Below are positions 17,540-26,562 of a DNA stretch of 64,000 nt, piece by piece; within the stretch, counting starts at the first letter, position 1, and every line of letters begins with the position of its first letter. Origin of the DNA: Sphingobacterium faecale (lineage in GTDB: Bacteria; Bacteroidota; Bacteroidia; Sphingobacteriales; Sphingobacteriaceae); NCBI RefSeq assembly GCF_016746095.1, contig NZ_JAERTY010000009.1, forward strand, positions 248,001 through 312,000, read 5' to 3'. The translations under genes were made by a program, and so were the position numbers. The notes below the pieces were generated by a model, which saw nothing but the letters and a program-made list of their open reading frames with translations, searched no databases and was not told the origin of the DNA.

Positions 17540-17955
17540 CTTTACGGGATATTTTTTGGCATCACACATTTTTTATCAGTTTTAGCAAAGTATCATATGA
17601 TCTCCTCTATTTGTCGGATAACCTTATACTAAAATAAGATATAATTATGATACATTTTTAATTTCATGATTGTACTTTTCTTCGGGTGCAATCCTTCCTA
17701 AACATCTATACCCACCTTCCTCGACTATTTTATTGAATAACCAATTCTTTCGAAAAACAACGGTGGCTAATGTTACATGGCTCGGAGTGCCTTTAATTAA
17801 AACCGGGCTAATCTATCTATTGGTTTATCTACAGAAATCAAAAAAGTCAACGTTAAAAATTGGAGGTAAAAAAGCCTATCTTTAAATTTGTTTTAAACAA
17901 GCCGGTTGCTAACCTTTATAAGTGTACTAAATTAATTTAGTAGCTTGCGTACAAG
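17540..17955. other. Divergent gap before the kelch regulator gene
   Basis: A stretch of about 415 bases. The only structured element seen is an 18-base palindrome at 17925-17942. A 71-codon frame at 17670-17885 has no recognisable features and is not called. Confidence 0.5.
17925..17942. promoter_or_regulatory. Perfect 18-bp palindrome before the kelch/wHTH regulator gene
   Basis: TACTAAATTAATTTAGTA is a perfect palindrome and ends 13 bases before the start codon of the regulator. The position, over the likely transcription start or leader, and the two-fold symmetry suit an autoregulatory operator for a dimeric DNA-binding protein. No copy was found before the susC gene downstream. Confidence 0.5.
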
Positions 17956-20448
17956 ATGAAAGAAAAGTTTTTTGCATTTCGATTTTCAATCCAGGTTTTT
18001 ATATTGCTATTTTTTGCTTTACCCTATGTTATTTGGGGACAAGAAGCTGGACTAGCTTTTCGAAGCTATGAAAAAGTACAGAACGAACGTACTTCACTCT
18101 TATTTTCACCCGCATTTGACCTTGAAAAAGATGCGGAGATCCTTTTAACATTTGATCTCAAATTTAAAGCCAATCAACTCTCCTACTATGGCTATGTATT
18201 CCGTATGATCCTTGATAAGCAATTCAATATAGATCTTGTATGCGACGACTTTAGTAAGAATAACCAGACTTTCAGTCTGGTGGTGGGAGACCAACAGTAC
18301 ATTTTGAAACTGCCTAACACGACGCCCGATCCCTATGGATGGCTGCCCGTACAGGTAAAGATTTCGCAGCATAGCCAAGAAGTAGAGATAAAAGTCAACA
18401 ATATCGTGCAGACTGCTCGATTTGGCTATAAGGGTAAAGGACAGGCTCAGCTCAGCTTTGGCGCGAATGTTATTGCCGGTTTTTCTAATACGGATGTCCC
18501 TCCTATGTACGTACGTGACTTGCAGATCCGCCAGCAAGGACAGCTACTGAGCCGGTGGTTACTTGCTGAAAGTAGGGGCCAGGAAGTTGCCGATAGCCTG
18601 GGCAGAATTACGGGTATGGTGACTAATCCCAACTGGATAAAAGCCCTACATACCCGCTGGCAGCTATTAGCCGACATCAAATTGGGCCATGCCAGTAGCG
18701 TAGCCTTCGATAAGGTCAATGAACGTGTAATCTTTATAGGAGACACTGCTTTGCATATCGTCGATCTTGCAAGTAACAGTGTTCAAAACATAATTTACAG
18801 CAGTGGTCCTCTGGGCCTGCAAGCTGGTAATCAATCCATATTCGTATCCGAAACAAATACGCTATATAATTTTTTTCCGGACGAACCTATTGTAAATGTT
18901 TTCGATTTTAAGAAGCGAAGCTGGCGGACTTCCTACAAAAAAAGAGAAAAAACGGCTTTTTGGCATGCCAATAAATTTTATTCGCCGGTCGACTCTGCCA
19001 TTTACCTACTTGGTGGTTATGGATATTTTACCTATAAAGGTGGGTTGATGAAGGCCAGTTTACGGACAGGTCAATTCGACACATTGTTTACTTCGGATCC
19101 CGCTTATGCTCCACGCTATCTTTCTAGTGTAGGAAGCACCAGTGACGGCGTCTATATATTTGGTGGATTTGGAAGCAAATCAGGCAAACAGGGACTCAAC
19201 CCCCATCATTATTACGATATGTTGTATTTTGACTTTAAAACACAGCATTTACGTAAATTGTGGGAGCTACCACCCCGTACGGAAGAATTTGTACTTGGTA
19301 ATTCTTTGTGGATAGACAGCATTAACCAGCAATTTTACGCGCTGACTTACCCTAAAAATATATTTGATAGTGCCATAAAATTAGTCCGTGGGTCCTTGCT
19401 AGGTGGCCCACTTACCGCTTTAGCAGACAGTATACCATTCCGTTTTCAAGATATTAATTCCTTTGCGGATCTATTCTTTGCCGATAAAAATGAACAGCTG
19501 ATCGCCGTTACACTATACGACGATGGTACTGAAGTACATGCACAATTATACGGTCTGTATTTCCCACCCATGCCATTGACCGAAATAAGCCCTCCTAGTC
19601 ACCCCCATCTTACTTGGATCATGATCGGCGGTGCTTTTGCGCTTGTAGCCAGTATGTGGCTTCTACGGAAAAAGAAGCAGAGGCCAGTACCGTCTTATTC
19701 ATTAATGGATAGCACACCCGAACAAACCGGGAATAAGGTCTATTTATTTGGAAACTTTCAAGTAGTAGATAAAAGAGGAGTAGATATTACCAAAGAATTC
19801 ACACCGGTGTTAAAACAGTTGTTTCTATTTATTGTTCTACAAACCATTCTCAACAAGGCTGGTGCGAGCTCGGAGCGACTCTACGAGCTGCTATGGTCTG
19901 ATAAGGATACGAAAAGTGCAAGAAACAACCTCCTGGTTAATATCGGTAAATTAAAAAATGTATTGGGGGCAGTAGAAGGAATCCATCTCTCCAAAGATAC
20001 AGGCTATTGGCAATTCCAATTTGACAATAATCTACGGGTGGACCTAAACGATTTTTGGCGTATCAATATCACGCAGCAGTCCTTACTAGAACAAATGCTT
20101 CTACTATCCGGCTTCTTAGAAAGGGGGGCATTTCTGATGGATATGGATTTTGAATGGATGGATGAAGCGAAAGGACTGGTCGCTTCGAAGGTGACAGATA
20201 GTTATATTATATTTTTAAAAAAATATCCAGTACACGAGTTTGGTGGACCCCACCTGATTATAGCCAAGCGGATAGGACATTATGATCTGATGAACGAGGA
20301 AGCTATGATGGTACGTTGCTTCCTTCTGTCCCAAATGGGCTCTCACCAAGAGGCCAAACAAGCCTATGAATCATTTGCTACAGAGTACCAAAAGTTATAC
20401 GATCAGGAATATGACGTCTCTTTCAAAGAAATTATAGTGCGCTATTAA
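17956..20448 (+). CDS. Membrane-spanning kelch/winged-helix transcription regulator
   Basis: An 830-residue protein with a rare layout. A signal sequence or first membrane segment (SIQVFILLFFALPYVIWG, 10-28) leads to a LamG/concanavalin-like domain (about 30-210; FDLEKDAEILLTFDLKFK, GWLPVQVKISQHSQEVEI). A kelch-type propeller follows (about 240-540; AIYLLGGYGYFT, GVYIFGGFGSKSG). A transmembrane helix (TWIMIGGAFALVASMWLL, near 552-570) leads to a cytoplasmic winged-helix domain of OmpR/SARP type (about 594-690; LKQLFLFIVLQ, ARNNLLVNIGKLKNVLG) and a helical tail. This makes a one-component sensor: ligand is read outside the inner membrane and DNA is bound inside, as in ToxR-like regulators. It directly precedes a SusCD/GH92 locus on the same strand, which is its likely target. 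It replaces the ECF sigma/FecR or hybrid two-component regulators usual at such loci. Confidence 0.85.
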   Translation: MKEKFFAFRFSIQVFILLFFALPYVIWGQEAGLAFRSYEKVQNERTSLLFSPAFDLEKDAEILLTFDLKFKANQLSYYGYVFRMILDKQFNIDLVCDDFSKNNQTFSLVVGDQQYILKLPNTTPDPYGWLPVQVKISQHSQEVEIKVNNIVQTARFGYKGKGQAQLSFGANVIAGFSNTDVPPMYVRDLQIRQQGQLLSRWLLAESRGQEVADSLGRITGMVTNPNWIKALHTRWQLLADIKLGHASSVAFDKVNERVIFIGDTALHIVDLASNSVQNIIYSSGPLGLQAGNQSIFVSETNTLYNFFPDEPIVNVFDFKKRSWRTSYKKREKTAFWHANKFYSPVDSAIYLLGGYGYFTYKGGLMKASLRTGQFDTLFTSDPAYAPRYLSSVGSTSDGVYIFGGFGSKSGKQGLNPHHYYDMLYFDFKTQHLRKLWELPPRTEEFVLGNSLWIDSINQQFYALTYPKNIFDSAIKLVRGSLLGGPLTALADSIPFRFQDINSFADLFFADKNEQLIAVTLYDDGTEVHAQLYGLYFPPMPLTEISPPSHPHLTWIMIGGAFALVASMWLLRKKKQRPVPSYSLMDSTPEQTGNKVYLFGNFQVVDKRGVDITKEFTPVLKQLFLFIVLQTILNKAGASSERLYELLWSDKDTKSARNNLLVNIGKLKNVLGAVEGIHLSKDTGYWQFQFDNNLRVDLNDFWRINITQQSLLEQMLLLSGFLERGAFLMDMDFEWMDEAKGLVASKVTDSYIIFLKKYPVHEFGGPHLIIAKRIGHYDLMNEEAMMVRCFLLSQMGSHQEAKQAYESFATEYQKLYDQEYDVSFKEIIVRY

Positions 20449-20690
20449 TTTTTTTTAATAAAAATAAAAGCCTAGAAAACAGCTATTTATACAATTAATT
20501 CAAAAATTAATAAAATATTAAGTCAAAATTATACCTCGACTATTTACTTCGTGTTATCTGATCTATAAACTCTAACGCGATGAACCAACTCTCTATGATT
20601 AAAGATAGTTCTTAGCTGGTACTATCCAAGCAATAGAACTGCTTCAAATACCTGAAAAGTATAACTAATTAAAACCACTTTATATAACTT

Positions 20691-23600
20691 ATGAGCATAC
20701 ATCGAAAAAAAATGACACGCTACGTCATACTACCTCTTGCGTTAGCTTATTGCATGGGGCCATCCGGTGCCATTGCATTACCCTCCATACGTACCGCGGG
20801 AATTAACCTAACGCAACAACAAACCGTTAGAGGAAAAATTGTCGATAATTCAGGGCAACCACTATCGGGCGCAACGGTTCAGATCAAAAATACCGATAGG
20901 TCGGCCGCAACTGACCGTCAAGGACAATTTACTATTGAAGCTAGCATTGGTGAAACACTACTGGTCAGTTACCTTGGAGCCAACAGCAAAGAGGTGGTCA
21001 TATCGCGCGGATTTATCCAAATTGCGCTAGAGATAGGTCAGCAAGGGCTAGATGAAGTGGTCGTTGTCGGATACGGTACGCAGAAGAAAGGTAACGTGAC
21101 GGCTGCCATATCTACGATCCAGTCAAAAGAAATATCGACAACGACAAACGCTAGCCTCGCGCAAAGCCTACAGGGTAAAATCCCTGGTTTGCAGATCCGC
21201 CAGGATAATGCTGAACCGGGTAGTTTCAAATCCTCGATAAATATCCGTGGATTTGGGGAGCCATTATATGTGATAGACGGAATCGTGCGTGATGGTGGAG
21301 TCGAGTTTCAACAGCTGACACCCAATGATATTGAAAGCATATCGGTATTGAAAGATGCTTCGGCGGCCATCTATGGCCTAAATGCAGCAAATGGTGTAAT
21401 ACTCGTTACTACAAAAAAAGGACGATCAGGGACTCCTGAGTTTACGTATACGGGGGCATTAGGGGTATTAAAGCCGACCTATGTAACCAAAATGGCCTCT
21501 GCAGCACAATATCTGGAGATGTATCGGGATGCCATTTATTACCGTGACGGGATCGTTAATATTGATAATTCTGAACTTGATAAATGGAGGCAGGGCGGTA
21601 CGGGTTATCAAAGTACAAACTGGTATGATGAAACTTTTAAGAAATCAGCGTTACAGACCCAGCACGACTTTTCAGTCAGGGGCGGCACAGATGCCATCAA
21701 TTACTTTGCAAGTATAGGTTATTTCAATGAGCAGGGCCTCTTCAAGAGCGGTGACATGAAATACGACCGCTACAACTTCAGGACCAATCTCACGGCTAAG
21801 TTGAGCGACCGATTGAAAGCTGATTTTATGGTATCGGGCAAGCACAGTCTACGACAATACCCTGGTGGCGACGGATTTATCTGGATGTACAAGGGTACAT
21901 TTATAAGCCACCCGACCGAAGGCCCGTACATCAACCAGGATGCTAACTATCCGGCGAATATCTACAACCAGCAAAATGCAGTCATCATGTCGCAACGCGA
22001 CTATGCAGGCTATACAGAAAGTAAGAACAAAGATTTTATTTCTTCGGTAGGATTGACCTACGATGTTCCCTTTGTAGAAGGATTGAAAGCCATCGGTACC
22101 TTAGCATACGATAGCCGGAATATGTTTAACAAAAACGTATGGAAGAACTATAAGGTTTATAACCCTGATATGACTTCCCTTGTCATCAATAGCCCACGTA
22201 TAGCTAATGCCATTGATGATATAGACCGTGTTGTATTTCAGGCCCAACTTGCCTACGACCGCACCTTTAAAGAAGTACACAATGTACAGGCTACGGCCAT
22301 ATTTGAACAGAAGCGCTACAAGAAAAAATTTGCTTATTTATGGCGCGAATATGAATTTTTCACTACAGATGTGGTCGATTATGCTTCCGGTAGACAGACC
22401 AATGAGGGTAGAGAAGAAGAGGAAGCAAACCTTTCGTATGTGGGACGGGTGAATTATGACTATAAGGGTCGTTATTTGCTAGGCGCCTCATTCCGTTACG
22501 ATGGTTCATACCGCTATGCACCTGGCAAACGATGGGGGTTCTTTCCCGGTATATCAGCAGGATGGCGCATTTCTGAAGAGCCATTTATCAAAAATAATGT
22601 TGCATTTATTGACAACTTAAAAATTAGAGGATCATTTGGTCGCATCGGCGAAAATGTGGGAGACCCTTTTCAACATGTACTGGGTTTCTCACCTGTGACT
22701 AATCAGGGAGCCGAATTTGCAGATGGCACATACACGGGAGGACTAGGAGCTCCAGGCGTTATCAACCCTAACTTTACCTGGGTAACTTCGGATATTGCAG
22801 ATGTAGGGTTAGAAGCTGACTTATTCAATAATAAATTACGATTCGAAGTAGACTACTACCAAAGAGAAAAGACAGGCAAGCTTATTACAAGGAGCGGTGG
22901 CCTACCTAACACCTTTGGCGGCACCATGCCTATCGAAAATTATGAAAGCGAACTGACCCGAGGTTTTGACTTTGTAGTAGGCCATCAGAATAAAATCGGT
23001 GAATTGGAGTACGGATTGAGTGTCAACATGAACCTTGCACGTACGATGCACAAAGTAGTTGATAAGCCTGAGGCAACGAGTAGCTGGGATAGGTGGCGCT
23101 CAGGATATGCCAATCGTTGGAACGACCTGAGCTGGGGCTATCAGCGCACCGGCCAGTTCCACAGTATGGAGGAAATATACAATGCCCTTGTTTATGACAA
23201 GAATAATGGCAACCGCTTGCTGCTCCCAGGCGATTATACATATGAGGATGTCAATGGAGATGGTCTTATTGACGACAAAGATATGCTGCCCAACTTTAGA
23301 AACCGTACGCCAAAGCTATTTTACGGGTTTGTAATCAATGGGGCATGGCGCGGTATAGACCTAAATATGGTATTTCAAGGAGCCTCTATGTATTCAATAC
23401 GCTTTAATGAAGTTTTTTCACAGATGTTTTTCAACAATGGTAACCTACCCGAATATTTCTACGACCGTTGGCATATGGCGGATCCATCCGACCCCGACAG
23501 TGAGTGGATAGCTGGCAATTGGCCGGCCAATCGATTTTCGGAATTCATGTCTTCATCGTACCGTGAAAGTGACGTGTGGCGTATGAAAGCCAGTTATCTT

Positions 23601-23822
23601 AGAATGAAGAGTATCGAGCTGGGGTATACCATAAACTTGAATGAGAAGGGCATAAAATATATCAAAGGAATTAGATTCTATGGAAATGCACATAATTTGC
23701 TAACATTTTCAAACGCCTTTCTAAAGCAATTTGATCCAGAACGCCATGAGGGCGACTATGAAGCAGGATACAATTATCCATTGATTAAAAGTTTTAATGC
23801 GGGTGTTAATATTACCTTTTAA
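20691..23822 (+). CDS. SusC/RagA TonB-dependent outer-membrane transporter
   Basis: A 1043-residue SusC without an STN domain, fitting its control by the kelch regulator rather than by a sigma/FecR pair. The signal peptide lies in the first 32 residues. A carboxypeptidase-like domain follows (QQTVRGKIVDNSGQPLSGAT, about 45-120), then the box DEVVVVGYGTQKKGNVTAAI, the plug (LQGKIPGLQIRQDNAEPGS, NIRGFGEPLYVIDGIVRDGG, AAIYGLNAANGVILVTTKKG) and the barrel, which ends in FNAGVNITF. It imports the glycan products captured by SusD. The gap to the regulator gene is about 240 bases, so it has its own promoter region; SusD starts 11 bases after its stop. Confidence 0.95.
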   Translation: MSIHRKKMTRYVILPLALAYCMGPSGAIALPSIRTAGINLTQQQTVRGKIVDNSGQPLSGATVQIKNTDRSAATDRQGQFTIEASIGETLLVSYLGANSKEVVISRGFIQIALEIGQQGLDEVVVVGYGTQKKGNVTAAISTIQSKEISTTTNASLAQSLQGKIPGLQIRQDNAEPGSFKSSINIRGFGEPLYVIDGIVRDGGVEFQQLTPNDIESISVLKDASAAIYGLNAANGVILVTTKKGRSGTPEFTYTGALGVLKPTYVTKMASAAQYLEMYRDAIYYRDGIVNIDNSELDKWRQGGTGYQSTNWYDETFKKSALQTQHDFSVRGGTDAINYFASIGYFNEQGLFKSGDMKYDRYNFRTNLTAKLSDRLKADFMVSGKHSLRQYPGGDGFIWMYKGTFISHPTEGPYINQDANYPANIYNQQNAVIMSQRDYAGYTESKNKDFISSVGLTYDVPFVEGLKAIGTLAYDSRNMFNKNVWKNYKVYNPDMTSLVINSPRIANAIDDIDRVVFQAQLAYDRTFKEVHNVQATAIFEQKRYKKKFAYLWREYEFFTTDVVDYASGRQTNEGREEEEANLSYVGRVNYDYKGRYLLGASFRYDGSYRYAPGKRWGFFPGISAGWRISEEPFIKNNVAFIDNLKIRGSFGRIGENVGDPFQHVLGFSPVTNQGAEFADGTYTGGLGAPGVINPNFTWVTSDIADVGLEADLFNNKLRFEVDYYQREKTGKLITRSGGLPNTFGGTMPIENYESELTRGFDFVVGHQNKIGELEYGLSVNMNLARTMHKVVDKPEATSSWDRWRSGYANRWNDLSWGYQRTGQFHSMEEIYNALVYDKNNGNRLLLPGDYTYEDVNGDGLIDDKDMLPNFRNRTPKLFYGFVINGAWRGIDLNMVFQGASMYSIRFNEVFSQMFFNNGNLPEYFYDRWHMADPSDPDSEWIAGNWPANRFSEFMSSSYRESDVWRMKASYLRMKSIELGYTINLNEKGIKYIKGIRFYGNAHNLLTFSNAFLKQFDPERHEGDYEAGYNYPLIKSFNAGVNITF

Positions 23823-23833
23823 ATCTGAACAAA

Positions 23834-25735
23834 ATGAAAAACAACATAAGTAAACTGCTATTGGCCTGTGGATTAAGTCTAGCAACAGTCACCTCCTGCT
23901 CCAGCTATCTGGATGTGGATCCGAAAAACAAGATCCCAGGTGATGTCGTACTTACAGACCCTAACGGGGTTAAAGCTTTTTTAGCGAATCTTTATTATCA
24001 AGCACCTATCGAAGATCATGTTTATTTTCCACGAGAAGGGTTCAATGCGCGGGGCAACACGGGTTTTCTTTCGTTAGCACAATACGGTATGGAAGCTATA
24101 CACTCCGAATGGCCCAACTGGAACGAATATAAGAACGATTGGTGGGAAAAAGGGTATAAACTAAATAGAAGCATAAACATATTACTTGAAGCTATTCCGT
24201 CGCTTTCTATAGCACAGTCGGAGAAGGATTTTTTAATGGGGGAAGCTTACTTCTTACGCGCATACACCTATTTTGGTCTTGCCAAATGCTATGGAGGGGT
24301 ACCTCTTATAGATAAAAACCAAGAATATACTACCGATTTCGAAAGCCTCAAAGTATCTCGTAAGACAGAGAAAGAAACCTGGGACTTCGTACTGGCGAGT
24401 TGCGATGAGGCTATTGCCAAATTGCCAGAAAACCACGGCAATACCGATGCTTCCAAACGCCGGGCAACCAAATGGGCTGCCTATGCATTAAAATCGCGCG
24501 CAGCCCTGCATGCAGCCTCGGTAGCCAAATACTGGCAACAGGCTCCCTTATCCGGGGAGGCCGTAACGCAAAAACTCGTAGGCTTAGCATCTATAGAAGC
24601 TGCGCAATACTACCGGGCATGTATCGAGGCATCCGAAAAAATAATGGAATCTGGTCGTTTTTCATTACATAAAGCTAATCCGGCAACACGGGAAGAAGCG
24701 ATCAAAGCTTACCAGGAGATATTTTATAACCCGGCTTCGGCAAACGAGGAAGCCATATTTTTAAAAGGATATGGTCAGGTGGGAAATAATATTTCACACG
24801 ACCTGGATGGCTGGAATGGCCCGAATCAAACCTCGGAAGGTTTTCCCCACCGCGGCAGAACGAATCCAATCTTAGAACTTGTCGACCTGTACGAGGAGTA
24901 TGATCGACCGGGTGAGATTTCACCGATCATCACCACAACAGACGGCAATATAAGTGGTACTGAGGGTTACAACCCCAGTGTGAGCTATAGACACTTTGAC
25001 CACCCAGAGGACATCTTCGCTGGGCGGGATGCCCGTTTCTTTGCTTCGGTAATCTATCCTAACGCGATGTGGAAAGGGCAGCAAATCGTTATTCAGGGAG
25101 GCGTCGTACGGACAGATGGAAGCCTAATGGACAGCAGGGGGAGCTACACGCATAATGCGGTTACCTATTATACTTACGGGAAGGAGCAGCCCAACCAATA
25201 TTCGGGTTTTGATGGTTCGGCCGACATGACACGTAGTGGATTTTTAATGCGTAAGTTTCTGAACGAAGGTGGCCGATACAACACCTGGCTGCAATCGACC
25301 ACAGACTTTATAGATATGCGTTATGCAGAAGTATTGTTGAACTATGCCGAAGCCGTACTAGAAAGCGGCATGGATGAAAATGGCGCCCAGATTAAAGCTA
25401 AAGAAGCATTGAATGCGATACGTGTCCGTGCAGGACATCGTGTAGCTGTCCCATTGACATTAACGAATGTCCTACGGGAACGTACTGTAGAGCTTGCTTT
25501 TGAGAATAAAGGGTACTGGGACTTGATACGGCGACGCACCTTTCATACGGTATTTAAAAACAAGATAAAGCAAGCTTTGATTCCGATGATGGATTTACGC
25601 GGAAGCACACCTCAATATATTTTCGTTCGTAAAAATGTACCAGGAGCTCAGGTACAGAATTTCCCAGAAAGAGACTACTACCGCCCTATCCCGAATGTGG
25701 CTGGAAATGGCGCCATACAGAATCCACAACATTAA
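23834..25735 (+). CDS. RagB/SusD family glycan-binding lipoprotein
   Basis: A 633-residue SusD lipoprotein with lipobox TVTSC (Cys22) followed by SSYLDVDPKNKIPGDVVLTD. Conserved SusD segments include GEAYFLRAYTYFGLAKCYGG with VPLIDKNQ, and the C-terminal DMRYAEVLLNYAEAVLESG, ERTVELAFENKGYWDLIRRR and RDYYRPIPN. This last RP-x-P near the end is typical of the SusD_RagB domain. It binds the glycan at the cell surface and covers the barrel of the SusC encoded 11 bases upstream. It is longer than the SusD of the first locus and belongs to a clearly different branch, in line with a glycan substrate. Confidence 0.95.
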   Translation: MKNNISKLLLACGLSLATVTSCSSYLDVDPKNKIPGDVVLTDPNGVKAFLANLYYQAPIEDHVYFPREGFNARGNTGFLSLAQYGMEAIHSEWPNWNEYKNDWWEKGYKLNRSINILLEAIPSLSIAQSEKDFLMGEAYFLRAYTYFGLAKCYGGVPLIDKNQEYTTDFESLKVSRKTEKETWDFVLASCDEAIAKLPENHGNTDASKRRATKWAAYALKSRAALHAASVAKYWQQAPLSGEAVTQKLVGLASIEAAQYYRACIEASEKIMESGRFSLHKANPATREEAIKAYQEIFYNPASANEEAIFLKGYGQVGNNISHDLDGWNGPNQTSEGFPHRGRTNPILELVDLYEEYDRPGEISPIITTTDGNISGTEGYNPSVSYRHFDHPEDIFAGRDARFFASVIYPNAMWKGQQIVIQGGVVRTDGSLMDSRGSYTHNAVTYYTYGKEQPNQYSGFDGSADMTRSGFLMRKFLNEGGRYNTWLQSTTDFIDMRYAEVLLNYAEAVLESGMDENGAQIKAKEALNAIRVRAGHRVAVPLTLTNVLRERTVELAFENKGYWDLIRRRTFHTVFKNKIKQALIPMMDLRGSTPQYIFVRKNVPGAQVQNFPERDYYRPIPNVAGNGAIQNPQH

Positions 25736-25753
25736 CTCAAAATAGACTGAACC

Positions 25754-26458
25754 ATGGAAATAAAAAATATAATTAAACTAGCCACTTTAAGTCTTTTGCT
25801 CCAGCTTTCTGCTTGTGGATTGAGCGAAATAGACAATTATGATGGCCCTAATGCTGCTATTCATGGCGGTATATATGATATAGAAACCAAGGAGCTAATC
25901 CAGCAGGATATCGTGAGAGGAACCCAAATCGAATACGTGGAACACGGTTATGCTAACCCTCAGACGCAGTATATGGTTGTCAAAAACGATGGAACGTACC
26001 AGAACAAACTGATGTTTGCAAATAAGTATACCATACGCGCTGTTAGGGGAAATTTCGTCCCACCTCCATCGCAAGAAATAACGGTAAGCAGCAATACAGA
26101 ACACAATTTTGAAGTGCTACCTTATGTGCGTATCAAAAATGCAAACATTAGCCAGCAGGGGAATAAAATTGTAGCCACATTCGGTCTCGATAAAACGGTC
26201 GAGAATTCCCTACAGCGAATCGGGCTGTTTGCACATACAGAAATCAATGTAGGTGAGCCGCTACATAAGGTATCTGTTCAGCAGACAATTAACGGCGCAG
26301 TAGATGAAGCGAATACTTACCGTTTAGAAATTGATCTGGCACAGCATACTACAAGTTTGATGAACGGTAAACCCTATTATTTTAGAATAGGGGCACTGAT
26401 GAATGCCGGTGAAGCCAAATTTAACTATGCGCCCGCCATACGAATAACAATTCAGTAA
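25754..26458 (+). CDS. DUF3823 domain surface lipoprotein
   Basis: A 234-residue lipoprotein with lipobox LQLSAC (Cys21). The mature N-terminus (IDNYDGPNAAIHGGIYDIET) with GPNA..GG..D is the start of the DUF3823 domain, a carboxypeptidase-regulatory-like fold. Later segments YVEHGYANPQTQYMVVKNDG and FANKYTIRAVRGNFVPP also fit. The family is found in SusCD loci, often with GH92 or other mannose-related enzymes, and is assumed to bind glycan on the surface. It follows SusD by 18 bases; a hairpin separates it from the GH92 gene. Confidence 0.85.
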   Translation: MEIKNIIKLATLSLLLQLSACGLSEIDNYDGPNAAIHGGIYDIETKELIQQDIVRGTQIEYVEHGYANPQTQYMVVKNDGTYQNKLMFANKYTIRAVRGNFVPPPSQEITVSSNTEHNFEVLPYVRIKNANISQQGNKIVATFGLDKTVENSLQRIGLFAHTEINVGEPLHKVSVQQTINGAVDEANTYRLEIDLAQHTTSLMNGKPYYFRIGALMNAGEAKFNYAPAIRITIQ

Positions 26459-26508
26459 TATCGAGTTCTTTTGGTATCCATAATACACTGTACCTATGCA
26501 AGTCATAC

Positions 26509-26543
26509 GCTAGCTCTCTTTCCTAGAAAAAAGTAGAGCTAGC
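26509..26543. repeat. Intergenic hairpin between DUF3823 and GH92 genes
   Basis: Nine-base arms GCTAGCTCT (26509-26517) and AGAGCTAGC (26535-26543) pair perfectly around a 17-base loop. No T run follows, so it is more likely a stabilising or processing hairpin within the operon transcript than a terminator. Confidence 0.5.
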
Positions 26544-26562
26544 ATATGCTAATCCTGAAAAA

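Noticed and set aside
17670..17885. Plus-strand frame of 71 codons before the kelch regulator
   Set aside because: No motif, no promoter and ordinary chance length in A+T-rich DNA.
18145..18537. Minus-strand 130-codon frame inside the kelch regulator
   Set aside because: Fully inside a well-supported gene, with no signal or domain of its own.
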